A DNA stretch of 64,000 nt from Diphasiastrum complanatum (lineage: Eukaryota; Streptophyta; Lycopodiopsida; Lycopodiales; Lycopodiaceae): positions 41,742,368-41,806,367 of the forward strand of contig CM055106.1 of assembly GCA_029204225.1 (NCBI GenBank). Direction: 5' to 3'. This document shows, one piece after another, positions 33,181-45,419 of the stretch; position 1 is the first letter of the stretch, and every line of letters starts with the position of its first letter. Below the pieces are notes generated by a model, which was given only the letters and a program-made list of their open reading frames with translations, did not search any database and was not told the DNA's origin. A program made the translations under genes and the position numbers.

Positions 33181-33306
33181 CTACCATTCAATCAGAGTAC
33201 TGTGCACCTGGAGCTTTCGTCGGCCCCATCTAAGGGCCTCTTTGTGTGAGCGATGATATAAGTCAATTCTTGCTGGACCCTTAATTGAACCTCCTCGATC
33301 CTCAAC
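33181..33306 (-). CDS. 3D-domain protein, last exon
   Basis: This minus-strand exon is preceded by a good acceptor (ttgcgcag at 33307 and above). It encodes VEDRGGSIKGPARIDLY, then HKEALRWGRRKLQV, and stops at TAG 33181-33183. This is the second half of the 3D domain (double-psi beta-barrel fold; bacterial examples are the C-terminal domain of the lytic transglycosylase MltA and Bacillus YocH): the D of EDRGG and the D of RIDLY are two of the three conserved aspartates. It splices in phase 0 to the exon at 36336-36503. In bacteria these domains act on or bind cell-wall glycan; the plant role is unknown to me. The frame has no stop or shift. Confidence 0.72.
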   Translation of the reverse strand, partial: VEDRGGSIKGPARIDLYHRSHKEALRWGRRKLQVHSTLIEW

Positions 33307-36300
33307 CTGCGCAAATTCCAACAATTGCATCAATACATAACATGAAACATAAATTTGGCTGCAACGAGTATATATGCCCTCCAATGTTCTGATTGTCAAC
33401 ACCAATTTTTTTATTTTAGCTAGTAAAAAACCTCTTGTTATCTACATGATATACATCTACAACTCCTTAGTGGAGGCATCTACATCAATTGGTTTTCACT
33501 AATGGCCTCTAGTATCTCTCTAATCAACCTGCAAGAACTACTCAAAGGACAAGCCACCACCTGGTAGAAGGCACCATCTAACTAGGTTGTACAAGAAGGA
33601 ACCACCTACCTAGCTTTTCAGAGAAGGCACCACTTGTCAAGCCTCTAAGAGAAAGCAATTCCTACCTTGCTTATAGGGCAAGGGCAAAAGGATAATAAAT
33701 CTTTACAAAATTCAAGACATTTGTACTTTGGAACATTAAAGTTCTGGAAACATTGTTGGCAGCAGTTCAGTTGTTGATTGCTGTTGGTTGAATCATGGCA
33801 GACCAAGGGGATTAAAGGTGGATGGGTTTTGCGGAAATGGGGATAAATTTTGAGCATGGAGTGCAAAAAGATTGCGGTTCTTGAAGAGAACAAATTATGC
33901 AATATTGTTATGGAAAATAACAACAAGTACTTAAGGCTCAAGTGAATTAGTCGAAGAGTGGGACGAGTATGACAAGGCAAGGCCCATCTTCTTGTTGAGC
34001 CTAAAGAATAGCAAACATGTGAAAAGACCTGGACTTCACAAGAACGTGGGGGTTTATACAAGCAAAGCACCATCAAATTTTCCTTAATTACAATTGCAAA
34101 GTAGTTGCAACTACTGAGGTCAACTTAGACATTTCGCTTTTGAATGCCTAAAGAAGAAATTTGATCGAAAGAGATTGCCCTATACACAATAAGTGAATCA
34201 ATAGGTTGAGATAGAAACATGTGACTCAGCAAAAAAAGTCAGCTTCTAGTATTTTCTGTTGTATTGATGAGGAGTTTGATGATTACATTCAAGATAAAGT
34301 AAATATGCCTCAAAGAAAAGGCTTGTCATTATTGTTGAAAGCCTGGACAAGGGCCTATTGAATTAAGAAGCTTCAAGCAAGCAAGCAAATCAAGGCCAAG
34401 GAAAAAGTCTCAACCCCCAAAAGACAAGATGGACATTTTGAGAATCAAAATCAATTAGTATAATCCTGAAAATACGATGAGACTTCTTTTGGGTGGAGCT
34501 AATACTAACAAAGACAAGAAGCCGAAGATTGACAAGAATAAGTGCCCTATCAAATATGGTGAAAACCACAAGAAATTGGTCGTCAAAGGCATAAGAGGAA
34601 GTAGATGATAAGGTTGTACGAAGCTATCCCTAATCATCAAGCTCTTTCAGTTGTAGAGGAATCTTCTATAACTCTATTTACCAAACTTTGAGTGATTTCA
34701 ATGTTCAAAGCTTGTAACTTTTAAAAAAAAATATATGGTGATTGGAATACTATCATCATATACAAGTCTCAAGTTTGTGAAGCTTGGATATCTAGTGCGC
34801 AACATAGGCAAAAGACTTTCTAGCGTAATATACATAGGAAAAGAGCTTTTGAAACTTTTTCATTTCGATCTTTAAGATCCCACTCGGACAAGGGATTCTA
34901 TGACCTTCTTTGGATGATTTTTCAAACAAGACTTAAGGTCCCTTCCCAGCCATAAACTTCATGTTTAATCTTGTTTCAAGCAACTTATAGCTTTTGTAAA
35001 AAAATGAAAAAAGATTTAGGACTTTAAGATACAACAATGCTGGATAGTACACTTCAAACAAGTTTGCAAGATCCATGGTATAAAGAGGCAATTACCACTT
35101 GCTATACTACACAACATAATGGATTGAAGAAAAGAGAGAATTAGCAATTGTGAAGTGTGCAAAAGGAATGCTAAAAGGTAAGCATCGATAATCTAGTTAT
35201 GGACGAAGAAGAAAATCTTTTTTGTTGCAAGATTCCCTCCAGAAATATCATAAGGAGATGTGGATTACTAGTTAGAAGAGGTACGGGGTTGAGTCTCCTC
35301 TCTATAAGTCCATGTAGCTTGCCCTAGCACAATTCAATCTTGTGATCATTGTTTTCTTGATGCTCTAGTATAAGTTCTTGCTATCTATTCAAAGTTTACT
35401 CTTAAGTCTCATCTTGAGAGGGCTGTGGTGGTATGGGATGCCACCGCTAGGTGCCTAATAGTGGATTGGGAGTTTGTTAGTAATCTTCTAACACCAGGGT
35501 GTGTGTGCAGGTGCATGCATAATTGGTTAGAAGGCTTGTTGGGTGATTATTTAAGCAAAGAGAGAGTATTCTAGTAGCATCTCTCTAAGTCATTGTGAGA
35601 ATCCTGCTATTGAGATGATCCATTCTCAAAATACGCTATCTTAGGTTCTGATTAATTTAATAGCTGATTTCTCATGATTAGAATTGAGTCCCTTTTGTGC
35701 AAACTACTTTTCTCCCTAAATGCTTGAATTTGTGCGTTGATCTATGCTTTAAATCCACCTTTCAAACATGAGGTGCATGTAGCTCTCATTTGCTCATCTT
35801 CACGTCATACACCAATGACTTCATTAGTCTATACGTCTACCCAACAGAAACAAGCTAACTCCTATGAGGCCAACAGAAATTCCTGAACCTTAGTCCCACA
35901 ACTTGGTATAGCCCTAGAGTGGTCCAAGAAAAAGTATTAAGTAGCCACTATGATCTCAAAACCGCATCAAAACAACATCTTGAGAGTACATTATTGCAGA
36001 ACTTTCAAAACCTAATTATGCTCTCACACCACATAATTATTGCACATGCAATAGATAGTTATTCCTATGTTTGTCCAATCACAAAGTGTGTCAGAAGATT
36101 TTTTGCAAGATCCAATCACAATAGACAACCAATCAGACTAGGGTGGATGCATAGTACTACTGTCTTCCTCTCATAGCAAATGACAAGGTTAAAGTCCCCT
36201 CATACGCTTGTTACTTTGTTGTCCATGAAAGCTGAATTCAATAGTATATCAGATATCTTTCTTGATTAAAAGATAGATTCCAATCTCTTGTTTGCGTAGA

Positions 36301-36335
36301 ACATATCGTAACAAAGTCAAAAGAGGTTTTAGTAC
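33307..36335 (-). other. Intron (about 3.0 kb) of the 3D-domain gene
   Basis: Bounded on the minus strand by a gtacta donor (GT at plus 36334-36335) and a gcgcag acceptor. It contains a gypsy-like gag remnant in the opposite orientation and otherwise unrecognised AT-rich sequence. Confidence 0.6.
33720..34640 (+). pseudogene. Decayed gag remnant with ruined zinc knuckle
   Basis: Bases 34106-34147 read C-N-Y-stop-GQLRHFAFEC, a CCHC knuckle (C-x2-C-x4-H-x4-C) whose second cysteine codon has become TGA. KKKFDRKRLP follows. Charged, stop-riddled sequence lies on both sides. It fits a retroelement gag, probably gypsy-type, lodged in the intron of the 3D-domain gene. Confidence 0.5.
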
Positions 36336-36503
36336 CTCTCCCCAGCCATAGCCAGGCACAAACATTCTTGTTCCAAATGGATAATAATCAGTGTCGGCAG
36401 CGATGGATCCATAAGCAGGTAGCAAGCGCCATGGTAGAAGTAAGCGCCCAGGGAGCTTATGGTATTGCATCAAGCTCAGCTTTGAAAGAATAGGAGGGCG
36501 GGC
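36336..36503 (-). CDS. 3D-domain protein, internal exon
   Basis: A 168-bp, 56-codon exon on the minus strand between a strong acceptor (attctttttcag) and a GT donor. It encodes ARPPILSKLSLMQYHKLPG, then LLPAYGSIAADTDYYPFGTR and MFVPGYGWGE. SIAAD supplies the first conserved aspartate, and YPFGTRMFVPGYG is the characteristic central motif (bacterial form IPLGSKVYVEGYG). Joined to 33306-33181 it gives a complete 3D domain. Both flanks of the exon are splice sites, so at least one upstream exon (toward higher coordinates) exists or existed; I could not find it. No stops or frameshifts, unlike almost everything else in the window. Confidence 0.72.
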
Positions 36504-39229
36504 CTGAAAAAGAATAAAGTGTGACACATCAAATGTATCGAATCTCGATTTTAAAAAAAAATCTATTGAAACTCCCTGGATTAATTAAAAAAATTAACAA
36601 ACACCTGAGATGGGCTATGGCATGAAATTTGGCATAATAACTACAAGGCTGATTTTGATTGATTATCAAACTCTTTTATACTTATGCTCAAACAGGGATT
36701 TCCACATACTAGGAAAATAAGACATTTTATCTCCTGAAGTAAGCAACTACAACATCATCCCAAATATTGGATGAGCATGCATAATTTTGATCTTTTTGAA
36801 GTTAACGCCAAAACAATTTTGTTAAGCTAAAAAGTAGTCAAGAGAAATACTTCATAGATTTTTTTTTGGAAGCAACAATGCAAAAGAAATGAAAAAAATT
36901 ACCCCAGGCATCAAATCAACTCTCACGAAAATAAAAAAGGAATGAAAAATAAGCTCCACCTAAGGTGACTGAATCAACATCAATCACAAGTCACAAAATG
37001 GAAAATCCCTAGAAGATCTGCAATAGAGTCACCAACAACGAGCTCTGGAATTGCATCACATAAATTGAAGTCTTGATAGTAGGTCCTCTATTTATACTAT
37101 GCTGGGACTCCTAAAGGAACCTCTAGTTAGGTAAATACTAGTCTAATAAAAAAAGTGGCCTGCCTACCTGTGAGCTACCTCTAGAAGCCCTGATTATTGT
37201 ACTTAGAAATAAAGAAAGGTAGGTCTAAAGGTCCTAATAGGTAGTAAGTGTCCAAAGTCATGTAGATGAGTAGATAACTTTTGAGAGCCCTCGAAAAAGG
37301 TCAATGCCCTATATAATGTGTCTAGTGCTTGCCAAAAGTCAACAGATTAACCCACTATAACTAATTACTTACATTAGAGGTCTACATGTAACATTAAGTC
37401 CCATATGACAAAGAACAAGAGCGTAAGCCCTCATTCCAAGTCCAAAACATTCCTCATAAAAACGGTGTCTTGAATGTTTGACAAAATTCCAGAATAGAAA
37501 GAGGTTGTTGCAGAAGTGAATATGCTTGAAAAAGATGGAGCAAAATTGTGTAGCCCAAAAAGACATTTATAATAAGGAGATATTGCAAACAAAAAAAATG
37601 TCAAAGAAGTAGCGATGACAAAAGAAACGAGGTAAAAAAACTTTGAAAAGAAGGAAAATGAGATATCATGCAACATCTTTTGTGGTACATACAATGCAGA
37701 AAGGAATTTGGGAGCACTAATAGAGGAGGCACATTTGATGACTCAGTAGTGATTTGAACATCAGGCAGAAACCTTGGCCATCATGAAGAAAATCATCGAT
37801 ATGAAAAACGGTAGACACTAAATGAAGAATCAAAGCACTCTCCAACTAAGAATATTGTATAAACATCAAAAGTTGCCAATGATAGTAGCTGCAAATCCAT
37901 CACAAAGAACTGCATTGAATCCTCCTACAAAGGAATCAAGAGCAATAAAACAAATCAGTTGTAGAGTGCCTACGAGTTACTCTAATTATGATATTATGGA
38001 GACCCTTTGGGGAACCATCCAAGAAGCTACCGAAATAGGGTTATGGTTGTTGTCTTCCAAGCTCATCTACTTAGAAGGACTTGCGAGATAGCAACAAGTC
38101 CAATGATATAGCAAGCAAAACATATAATTTAAAAGTATGTGAGTGGGGTCCTTATAATAATGATGGGACCAACAATAACATATCGTCTTCAGGTCCAACA
38201 TAGGATCCAAGTGAATATGTCCCTTATCATCTCATTAGACTCCCCTGCGAAGTTTCTTTGGTCTCAAATCGGAGCCTAAACCAAGAAGCATTATACTCCC
38301 CTACTAGCAAAAGCATGGTCCTAAATTTGGGCAGTAAAATAGCATGTACTGAGAAATAGAAGTTCATGACATATGCCAATACTAATAATGCAATTTGCCC
38401 CATGTGTAGGGCTACATATCTAGTTAAGCAGGTGTATAAAACATAGTAGTATGAGCTCTTGCCTTTGTCCCATAGTAATAAAGTGTGTTATAATATATCC
38501 ACGGTCTCGTTTATGGCCTCATCAATACACCAAATACTACGTGTATTGCTTGGATTGGCTATGTGGAACCTTGTACCCAAAGGATAATAGCTAGTGGGAC
38601 TGGAAAATTTAGGATTTGAGAGTAGTTGTTGTTCTGAGACTAACCATGTAGAGACTTGTGATGCAACCACAAATAAACATCCTAGCTCTCCTCAAAATTA
38701 CTATATCTGCGATCTCTAATCTACATCGGTCTTATATTATTGTTGTGCTTGTTATACAACAATTCTTTCTTGTGAAAACTATATTGGGTTTCATATTACT
38801 AGAGCTTGCAAAATTCCTAAGCTATGACACTGTGGCTTTAGAGAAGGATGATAACCAATCCAATATTCTCATCAAAGTCAAGGAGACACAATTTTGGAGC
38901 ACCATTACGCAATAACTTCAAGCCACCATCTTGGACTAGCACTTCATGCTCCACAACAAAGGGATGCTCTTATGGAGAAAGGTGGTATATATTGTGGGAG
39001 GTCACTTATTGCCTGAAAAATAGAAGATACCTTTGACACATCATGAATAAATAGGTGCTGCTGACACCCCCCAAATGAATAGATGTTGATACTTCCTCAG
39101 AAACAGATGCAAGTCTTGTGCAAAAAGCAGCGATTGTCTACCAAATATGAGTATGAACTCATCTTGAGAGTCTAAACAATGAAAGATGTACGTACAACTC
39201 CCCAATGATAAATATATGTCATTCTGCAA
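36504..39229. other. No confident gene; should contain upstream intron of the 3D-domain gene
   Basis: AT-rich with short frames. A minus-strand frame at 38488-38670 contains TSYYPLGTRFHIANPSNT, faintly like a beta-barrel YPxGTR motif, but has no splice sites that I could match. Nothing else recognisable. Confidence 0.35.
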
Positions 39230-39315
39230 GACCCAAAGTAGTCTTGCTGATTAAAGTAAACCAATCAACACCAATAATAATGCCATACCTCTCAATAGGG
39301 ATAGTGTATAAATTA
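39230..39315 (-). pseudogene. Possible gypsy protease scrap
   Basis: Minus-strand reading IERYGIIIGVDWFTLI resembles the Y-x-[VI]-I-[LI]-G-M-D-W-L stretch at the end of gypsy-type proteases. Only about 30 residues, next to a copia end; could be chance. Confidence 0.3.
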
Positions 39316-39379
39316 GCTTGTGAACTCTCTAATTAAGTACCATATGCCATGTAATACATAAGTACTCTATAAAGTGTTA

Positions 39380-39989
39380 AGCATGAATCGTAGCCAAACT
39401 ACTTCATTAGAAACTCTTGAGGCTGCGATATATTCCGCTTCGCAAGAGGATTGAGCAACGAAAGATTGCTTCTTGCATATCCATGTGATGGCTGCCCCTG
39501 AAAGTATACTACATCCTCATGTAATGCTTTTATAATCATCCACATTAGAAGCCCAACTAGCATCACTGTATGAAGCAAGTGATAGACCATCTTGTTTAGA
39601 GAAAACAAGTCCATAATCGGAAGTAGCTTTCAAATATCGTAAAACATATTTAGCATGCTTCCAAAGAATAACACCAAGATTAGTAGCAAACTGACTAAGA
39701 GTATGAACTGCATAGGCAATATCAGGCCGTGTCCAAGTACTGAGATACATTAAAGATCCAATCAATTGTGATAAAGAATCTTGGACATTTCTTCATGTTC
39801 CTCTTCAGTCTTCGCTCCATCTTCCTTGGATAAATTGACTCTAGGTAGCATAGGAATGTCTTTGCCTTTGCACTCCAGCATATTGCAGTCCTTCAGGATC
39901 TTCAAAATATAATGTTGTTGATGAAGTGCAACGGTGCCTTTTACCCTGTCATGATGACTTTGAATTCCAAGGCAAAATTTTGCCTCTCC
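39380..39989 (-). pseudogene. Copia RT connection and RNase H
   Basis: DLGEAKFCLGIQ, IGSLMYLSTWTRPDIAYAV, ATSDYGLVFSKQDG, ASYSDASWASNVDDYKS, then a frameshift and a KQSFVAQSSCEAEYIA-like stretch at about 39420-39480. It breaks off soon after at about 39370; the DNQSA and terminal motifs are missing. Confidence 0.8.
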
Positions 39990-40654
39990 AAGGTCCAAAA
40001 CATAACTTCTTACAATGATTGATGAGAGGAGTAGAATTTCCTATCAACAATGAATCACCAACATAGACTGTCAACGATACATAATACTCATTCACCCTTT
40101 TGAAATAAACATTACCATCAGGAATGGTATGAACCCCAATGATCTTAGGACTTGATCTATCTTTTTATTCCATTGCCTAGCGGATTGCTTTAAACCATAT
40201 GTACTTTTAAAAAGTAAGCATACCCAACTAAGATGATGTCTACTCACATAGCCTGATGGCTGCTTCATAAAAATAGTTTCATCAAGTGTGCCAGATAAAT
40301 ATGTTGTTTTCTCATCTATTTGATGCATTTCTAGATCATAATAAGCGGCCAAAGCAACTAACAAACGTATGCTAGCTTTACAACGGGAGAAAAGGTATCA
40401 AAGTAGTCAACTCCAAACTTTTGAGAATAACCTTTTGCTACAAGGCGAGCCTTGAAGCGTATAATATCACCTTCAGGTGAAAATTTAAGTTTGTAGAGCC
40501 ATTTGCAATCTATGGCCTTTCTTCCTAGTGATAAAGGCTGCAGCTTCCAAACTTGGTGTCGATACATGGACTCCATCTCTTCATCCATAGCTTTGTGCCA
40601 TTGATCTCGTTCTTTGCTCTGCATTGCTTCTTCCGAAGTTGATGGAGCTTCCAC
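39990..40654 (-). pseudogene. Copia reverse transcriptase with altered catalytic box
   Basis: Motifs: [77 protein letters not shown]. After a frameshift near 40095 the catalytic box reads LTVYVGDSLLIGNS (bases 40054-40065): the first Asp of YVDD is Gly. RT with a changed YxDD is not expected to polymerise. Confidence 0.88.
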
Positions 40655-41832
40655 AAAATATCCAATTTCTCTTTGGAAGGGAACTGGCTCTCATCTTTCT
40701 TTGGTCGTGATGTAGCAACTTCCTCATCTTCAAATTTTTCTTCTTCCTCACCTGCATGTTCAATGATTTCTTCTTCTTCTTCTTCTTCATCAAGAAGAGG
40801 TTCATGCATAGTTGGAACGATAGGCTGCTCTTCTGGAGTAGCATGAAACAGTTTGAAAACATCATATCCTAGAACATCTGCTTCTTCCTTTTTCTGGAAT
40901 ATAGGATCATCTATGAACTTTGATTCATCAAAGCGTACATCTCTAGAAAAATGAAATTTCTTTGTAGCTGGAATGTAGATCTTATAATAATTTGAGATTG
41001 CATCATATCCAACTAGAATTCCTGGCATAGCAGTATTGTCTAGCTTATTGTGTTTAACTTTAGGAACAAATAAATATGCTAGACATCCAAAAATTCTAAC
41101 ATGTGTTAACTTGGGCTTTTTCCCAGTCCAACATTCATAAGGAGTTTTCTCCTTATCTAGAGATTGTAAAGTACGATTCTGCGAGTAATTAGCAGTATTA
41201 ACTGCTTCCGCCCAAAATTTAGCAGGTAACTTTGCATGAATCATCATGCAGTGTGCTGCCTCAACAAGAGTTCGATTCCGCTGTTCTGCAACACCATTGT
41301 GCTGAGGGGTGTACACAGCCATAAACTGATGTAGAATGTTATTGCTGGTACAAAACTCCTGAAATTCTGCAGAAATATATTCACCACCACGATTTGAACG
41401 TAGTTGTCTAACTCTCTTTGAAGTCTTAGAGTGCACAAAACTGAGAAATTCTTTCTTAAATTTCAAAAGAACGTCACTTTTATTAGCAATCAAATAAACC
41501 ATTGCTAATCGACTAAAATCATCAATGAATGTGACAAAATAATGTGCATTACCAATAGAGTTAACAGGCAAAGGTCCACAAACATCTGAATGAACTAATT
41601 CAAGAAGTTCTTTAGCTTTATGGCCCTCCTTATTGAATGGAGAGCGAGTCATCTTGCCCAGCATGCAAGAATCACATGGATGATATGAAGTGGGAATATT
41701 GATGTCAAAATCAACCCCTTCAAACAACTTTCTCTTTGCTGCATCTAAAATGCTGCGCATACATGACACGAGTTCTCCCTCCTTAAGCCTGTTGCAAGTT
41801 GTCTTCCACTTCTTATGTCCATTAGCCTGCAA
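40655..41832 (-). pseudogene. Copia integrase
   Basis: It includes the zinc-finger end (CDSCMLGKMTRSPF), LVHSDVCGPLPVNS with the first catalytic Asp, TFIDDFSRLAMVYL, and TPQHNGVAEQRNRTL with the catalytic Glu, then the C-terminal GYDAISNYYKIY and HFSRDVRFDES motifs and an acidic linker. The second catalytic position reads RSNRGGEY rather than RSDRGGEY (AAT at 41392-41394, minus strand). An Asp-to-Asn change there abolishes strand transfer in known DDE integrases. The long open frame (435 codons) otherwise looks well kept. Confidence 0.88.
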
Positions 41833-42542
41833 TCATTGTCAAGAAACAAGACTTTGATGCCCACATCTGTCATGCGGGCTACTGACAATAAGTCCTTTTG
41901 CATGGTTGGTACATGCAATACATTTCGAAGAACTTTAGAACCTTCAATTGTGAGTAAACTCAAGCTTCCTATTCCTGAAACATCATGTTGACTACCATCT
42001 CCTAAAATGACATATCTCTGAGTGTAACTAGGAGAATAACTAGACAACATAGCTCTATTAGAGATGATATGAGCAGTAGCTTTAGAATCTATCACAACTT
42101 TGGAAGTATTATTAGTAGAATTAAAACAATCTTCTACACAAACAAAAGCAGCAGCTAGAGTGTTTTCCTCTTTGCTTGAGTTAGAAGAAAGTTGTTCCTC
42201 TTGACAAACATTGGCTTTACTATTGTTAGGCCTAGAATAGCATTTGAAAGATGAATGATCAGTTTTGCCACAATGTCTACAAGCTACTCTAGGATTAGCC
42301 CAACATTTATCAAGAGTATGTTTTGGCTTTTTACAATAGTTGCAAAAAGATTTCTTTGACTTAGGCTCAGATGGAATCTTTATTGTTTGGGTCTTGCATG
42401 CTAGTAGCTTGAAACTGGTTTCCACGTCCTTTGGCCTTGCCCTTTCCTTTCTTTGCATATAAAGCTTTAGTTCCTCCTTGACAAGGTGAGCTTCCTTGCC
42501 GCATGAGATACTCCTCTCGAAGGCTTTGAATGGCCTCTTCAA
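41833..42542 (-). pseudogene. Copia gag C-terminus and protease
   Basis: Two knuckles, CNYCKKPKHTLDKC and CRHCGKTDHSSFKC, are followed by the protease. The active site reads VVIDSKATAHI instead of DSGA: the Gly codon after Asp-Ser is AAA (42081-42083). ILGDGSQHDVSGIGSL and NVLHVPTMQKDLLSVARM are the normal following motifs. Loss of DSG should inactivate the aspartic protease. Confidence 0.85.
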
Positions 42543-42990
42543 AGGATTTACCTGTAAGAACAGGTTGCATGTAGATGTAGGAGGGTGGTAGCGCTCGCAA
42601 CAGGTACGTAAGTTTCTCCTCCTTGGGAGTTATTCTACCTGCACTTTGTAGAGCACTGAACAAAGATTGTAACTTGAAAAGAAAAGTATCACAATCTGAA
42701 ATTCCATCCCACTTTAAACTAGTAAGTTGCTCAAACAGATATAAGATTTGAGTTTGTGATCTGGACTCAAATCTTCAAGCAAGTTCATCCCACATCTCCT
42801 TTGCTGTAGCAGAATCGGCAACAGTGAGAAAGATATCTTCCAAAATGGTTTGGGAAATAATTACTTTAGCTTTCAAATCTGCATGCAACCAGGCGTGAAG
42901 ATCTTTTAAATCTTCTTCATAAGCTACTGTATTTATTACATCAGGTACATGGCTTCCAAGTGTCAAAAGTAGGTGAAATAGGTGTCCCAC
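42367..42990 (-). pseudogene. Copia gag, amino-terminal and middle parts
   Basis: Two pieces: LHAWLHADLKAKVIISQTIL and TAKEMWDELA at 42990-42775, then a stop, then LQSAGRITPKEEKLTYLLRAL and ALYAKKGKGKAKGRGNQF at 42663-42367. The Lys/Gly-rich end is the nucleic-acid-binding region ahead of the zinc knuckles. Confidence 0.75.
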
Positions 42991-43060
42991 ATGCTAAGCA
43001 TGCACTTTTCCTCTTCATGCAATGATTTGCCTTGGTCCACAAGTTTCCTATATAGGAAAA

Positions 43061-45410
43061 ATGCACCCTCCTACAACATGAGAAAATTTCATATAGTTCC
43101 AACATATAGTTGGTAGCATGTAGAATTGCCCCTAGGGCCCCACGTACAACTTATGGGCCTACTCAAGGTTTTAAAACCTTTACAATAAATTTTTATAATG
43201 TTTACAAACTTGGTAAGCCTATTTAAACTTTGAGAGAATACAATGCAAATTAAAATTGCGTGGCGCTAAAATACATGGTGAAATTGATCAAACTTAAACC
43301 ATAACAATTTTTCCTTGAAACTTTGATTGCTTCTGATGCCCAGAAATGTGCTTGAAAAATATTGACATGCGGTAGTTGGTAGGTGCTATTTGGAAAAAAA
43401 ATTATCAGAAAAGACTAATGCCTGTTAGCTTAACAAAAAGTGCAAGTTTGCAAAAAAAACAAAAACCTTGCCGAAAAAAAATTGTTTGATCTATAATTTT
43501 TTTAGTACCCTTGCAATCTTTTTCAAATTCTGAAAACCCCCCCAAATAATGCCTTCACTGTTGTATTTTCCCAACAAATAATTCTCGTACCTGTGCAGGG
43601 AACTTTCCACTCGATGTCATGCCCAAATAAGGGGAGCCACTTAAATTTGTAGCTGTCCAATATCTGACAGAAGATAAGCGTGACATCAGAATGAGAATGT
43701 GATGCATACAAGAGAGTGTAATAAGCTTGCAAAAAGGTCTATCAAGTCTTGCTAGAGAGGCTCTTTCCTACCCACATGAAAGAGATATCACAAAGTAGAA
43801 AAATGAGTCAACAAACTAAGATACTTGACGTTATAACTTAAACCAGCAATTTTTTTGGAGTCAAAAAATGGGATAAGTTGCCATGCAATCCTAGTTTTAT
43901 GTTCAATGGTGTTTAAAGCTTGTAACAAAGCAAACATCACAATTTATGGAGTCCCTATTCAAAAAAATTAAGTCACAATGATTCACAATAAACGTATTGT
44001 TATAAGCATCATCCTCCATATTTTATGGTGTATCTTGAAAAGATATCTCTGAAATAGCCAACTGGCTGTAGAAGTAAGAAGCTCCTTCTCTAGAAAATAA
44101 ATGGCCTATATCAAAATGTATACAATAAAAACATTTCTCTTAGAGCTTTATTACCAACGAGTGTTTGAGCATTTACATATTTACACCTTGATTTTGGAAT
44201 AGGCAGGATTGAGAAAACAGAGGTTGGATTGTAAAGTAGATAGCAGTGAATCCATAAGCCTCTGGATGTTGTTGCAATTGTACTGCATCTGTTGTTACAT
44301 ACTCAGATTATTTCCATAAAGCATGCACTACGCCCTAGGGAATAGACTGCCATGTTAAACTGTACTTTACATGCATGTGGCTGGTGTAATGTTTACTCAG
44401 TGTATAACCTTGTAATCAATCATAGTGAAATACTCAATGGGGACTAAGATTTGGTAACCTGGTGGATTATGAATGATAGTACCTTACAATTTGGATGGTA
44501 TATATGCATGTCAAAAGCAAAGCCTGGATGAAGACATTTTTAAGGCAAAAGGTTGGGAATCCATTTTTCAGGCAGTTACAGTACCCAAAAAGCAAAAGCA
44601 TTGCTATCATGGAAAATTGAGCATAGTTTCCAATGGTAGCACTGTATTTTGGGAGAATGGAGTAGGGTGCACATTCTTACATGGAAATCACACCTAATCA
44701 TGCACGTCTCCTACCCCTCCATGCCTCCCATAAATGCAGGACACTGTAGATAAGGAGGCAGGCACTCATTCTTCTATGATTTATGAGGTAACAAGAATGG
44801 ACAGGGTGCATGGAGGTCAAGAAAAATGTTGCTGCTACGACTCTCCCAGGTGATCTTGGTGATCATCCAACAAGTGTTAGAGGAGCTCTACCCTTTCTAA
44901 TGGTTAATTATGGACTTGGCTTATTACATTGGGGGCACTTTTTCATCAGCATTTTTTTGCTGGTTTTTTACAGTCTTGTGGAGGCTCCATCGCATATTTT
45001 GAGGGCACACTTCTTGCAAGTTTTCTCTTCCTTCCAGCATTCACAAGTGGATATTTTTGCTCATAGTTAAAAACATATTTGGAGGAGGACCAAGCGCCCA
45101 GGCCTTGCCAGCACCATGAGTAGGAAGAGAGGTATTAGCCTGAGACTCAAGCAAGAAGTGTCAAGATGTTGTCAAGACATGAAAGATAGGGGGTCATGAC
45201 ATAATCGGGAACCCTATGGGCAACATCATCCCCACCTGAGGGATCTCACTAGGGGATGGGACTGAAGATGCCATCGGACAAGAAGTGATAAAAATAGAAA
45301 AAGGAACAAGAAATGGAGGGAGTGGACTCTTGTCATCACCCTAGATTAGTTCATTAAACCACAAAAATCACAATTTAGTAGAAAGCTAAAAAATGTGTAT
45401 CAAAATAAAA
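43061..45410. other. No gene recognised
   Basis: AT-rich. Short frames at 44473-44697 and 44810-45070 (+) have no domain I know; the second has a hydrophobic stretch but no convincing start context. Confidence 0.4.
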
Positions 45411-45419
45411 GCTCCAAGA

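Larger units (their letters stand above)
39370..43060 (-). mobile_element. Antisense copia gag-pol, long but without recognised LTRs
   Basis: Reads on the minus strand from gag (42990) through zinc knuckles, protease, integrase and RT to RNase H (39380). No primer-binding site or LTR is evident upstream of gag (43060-43300) or beyond RNase H, so both ends are truncated. It belongs to a different copia lineage from elements 1 and 2: gag carries two adjacent knuckles and the PBS family motifs are absent. Several frameshifts and changed catalytic residues show that it is dead. Confidence 0.85.

Noticed and set aside
33645-34076. 143-codon minus-strand frame within the intron
   Set aside because: It is antisense to a recognisable gag remnant with a zinc knuckle on the plus strand and has no domain of its own.
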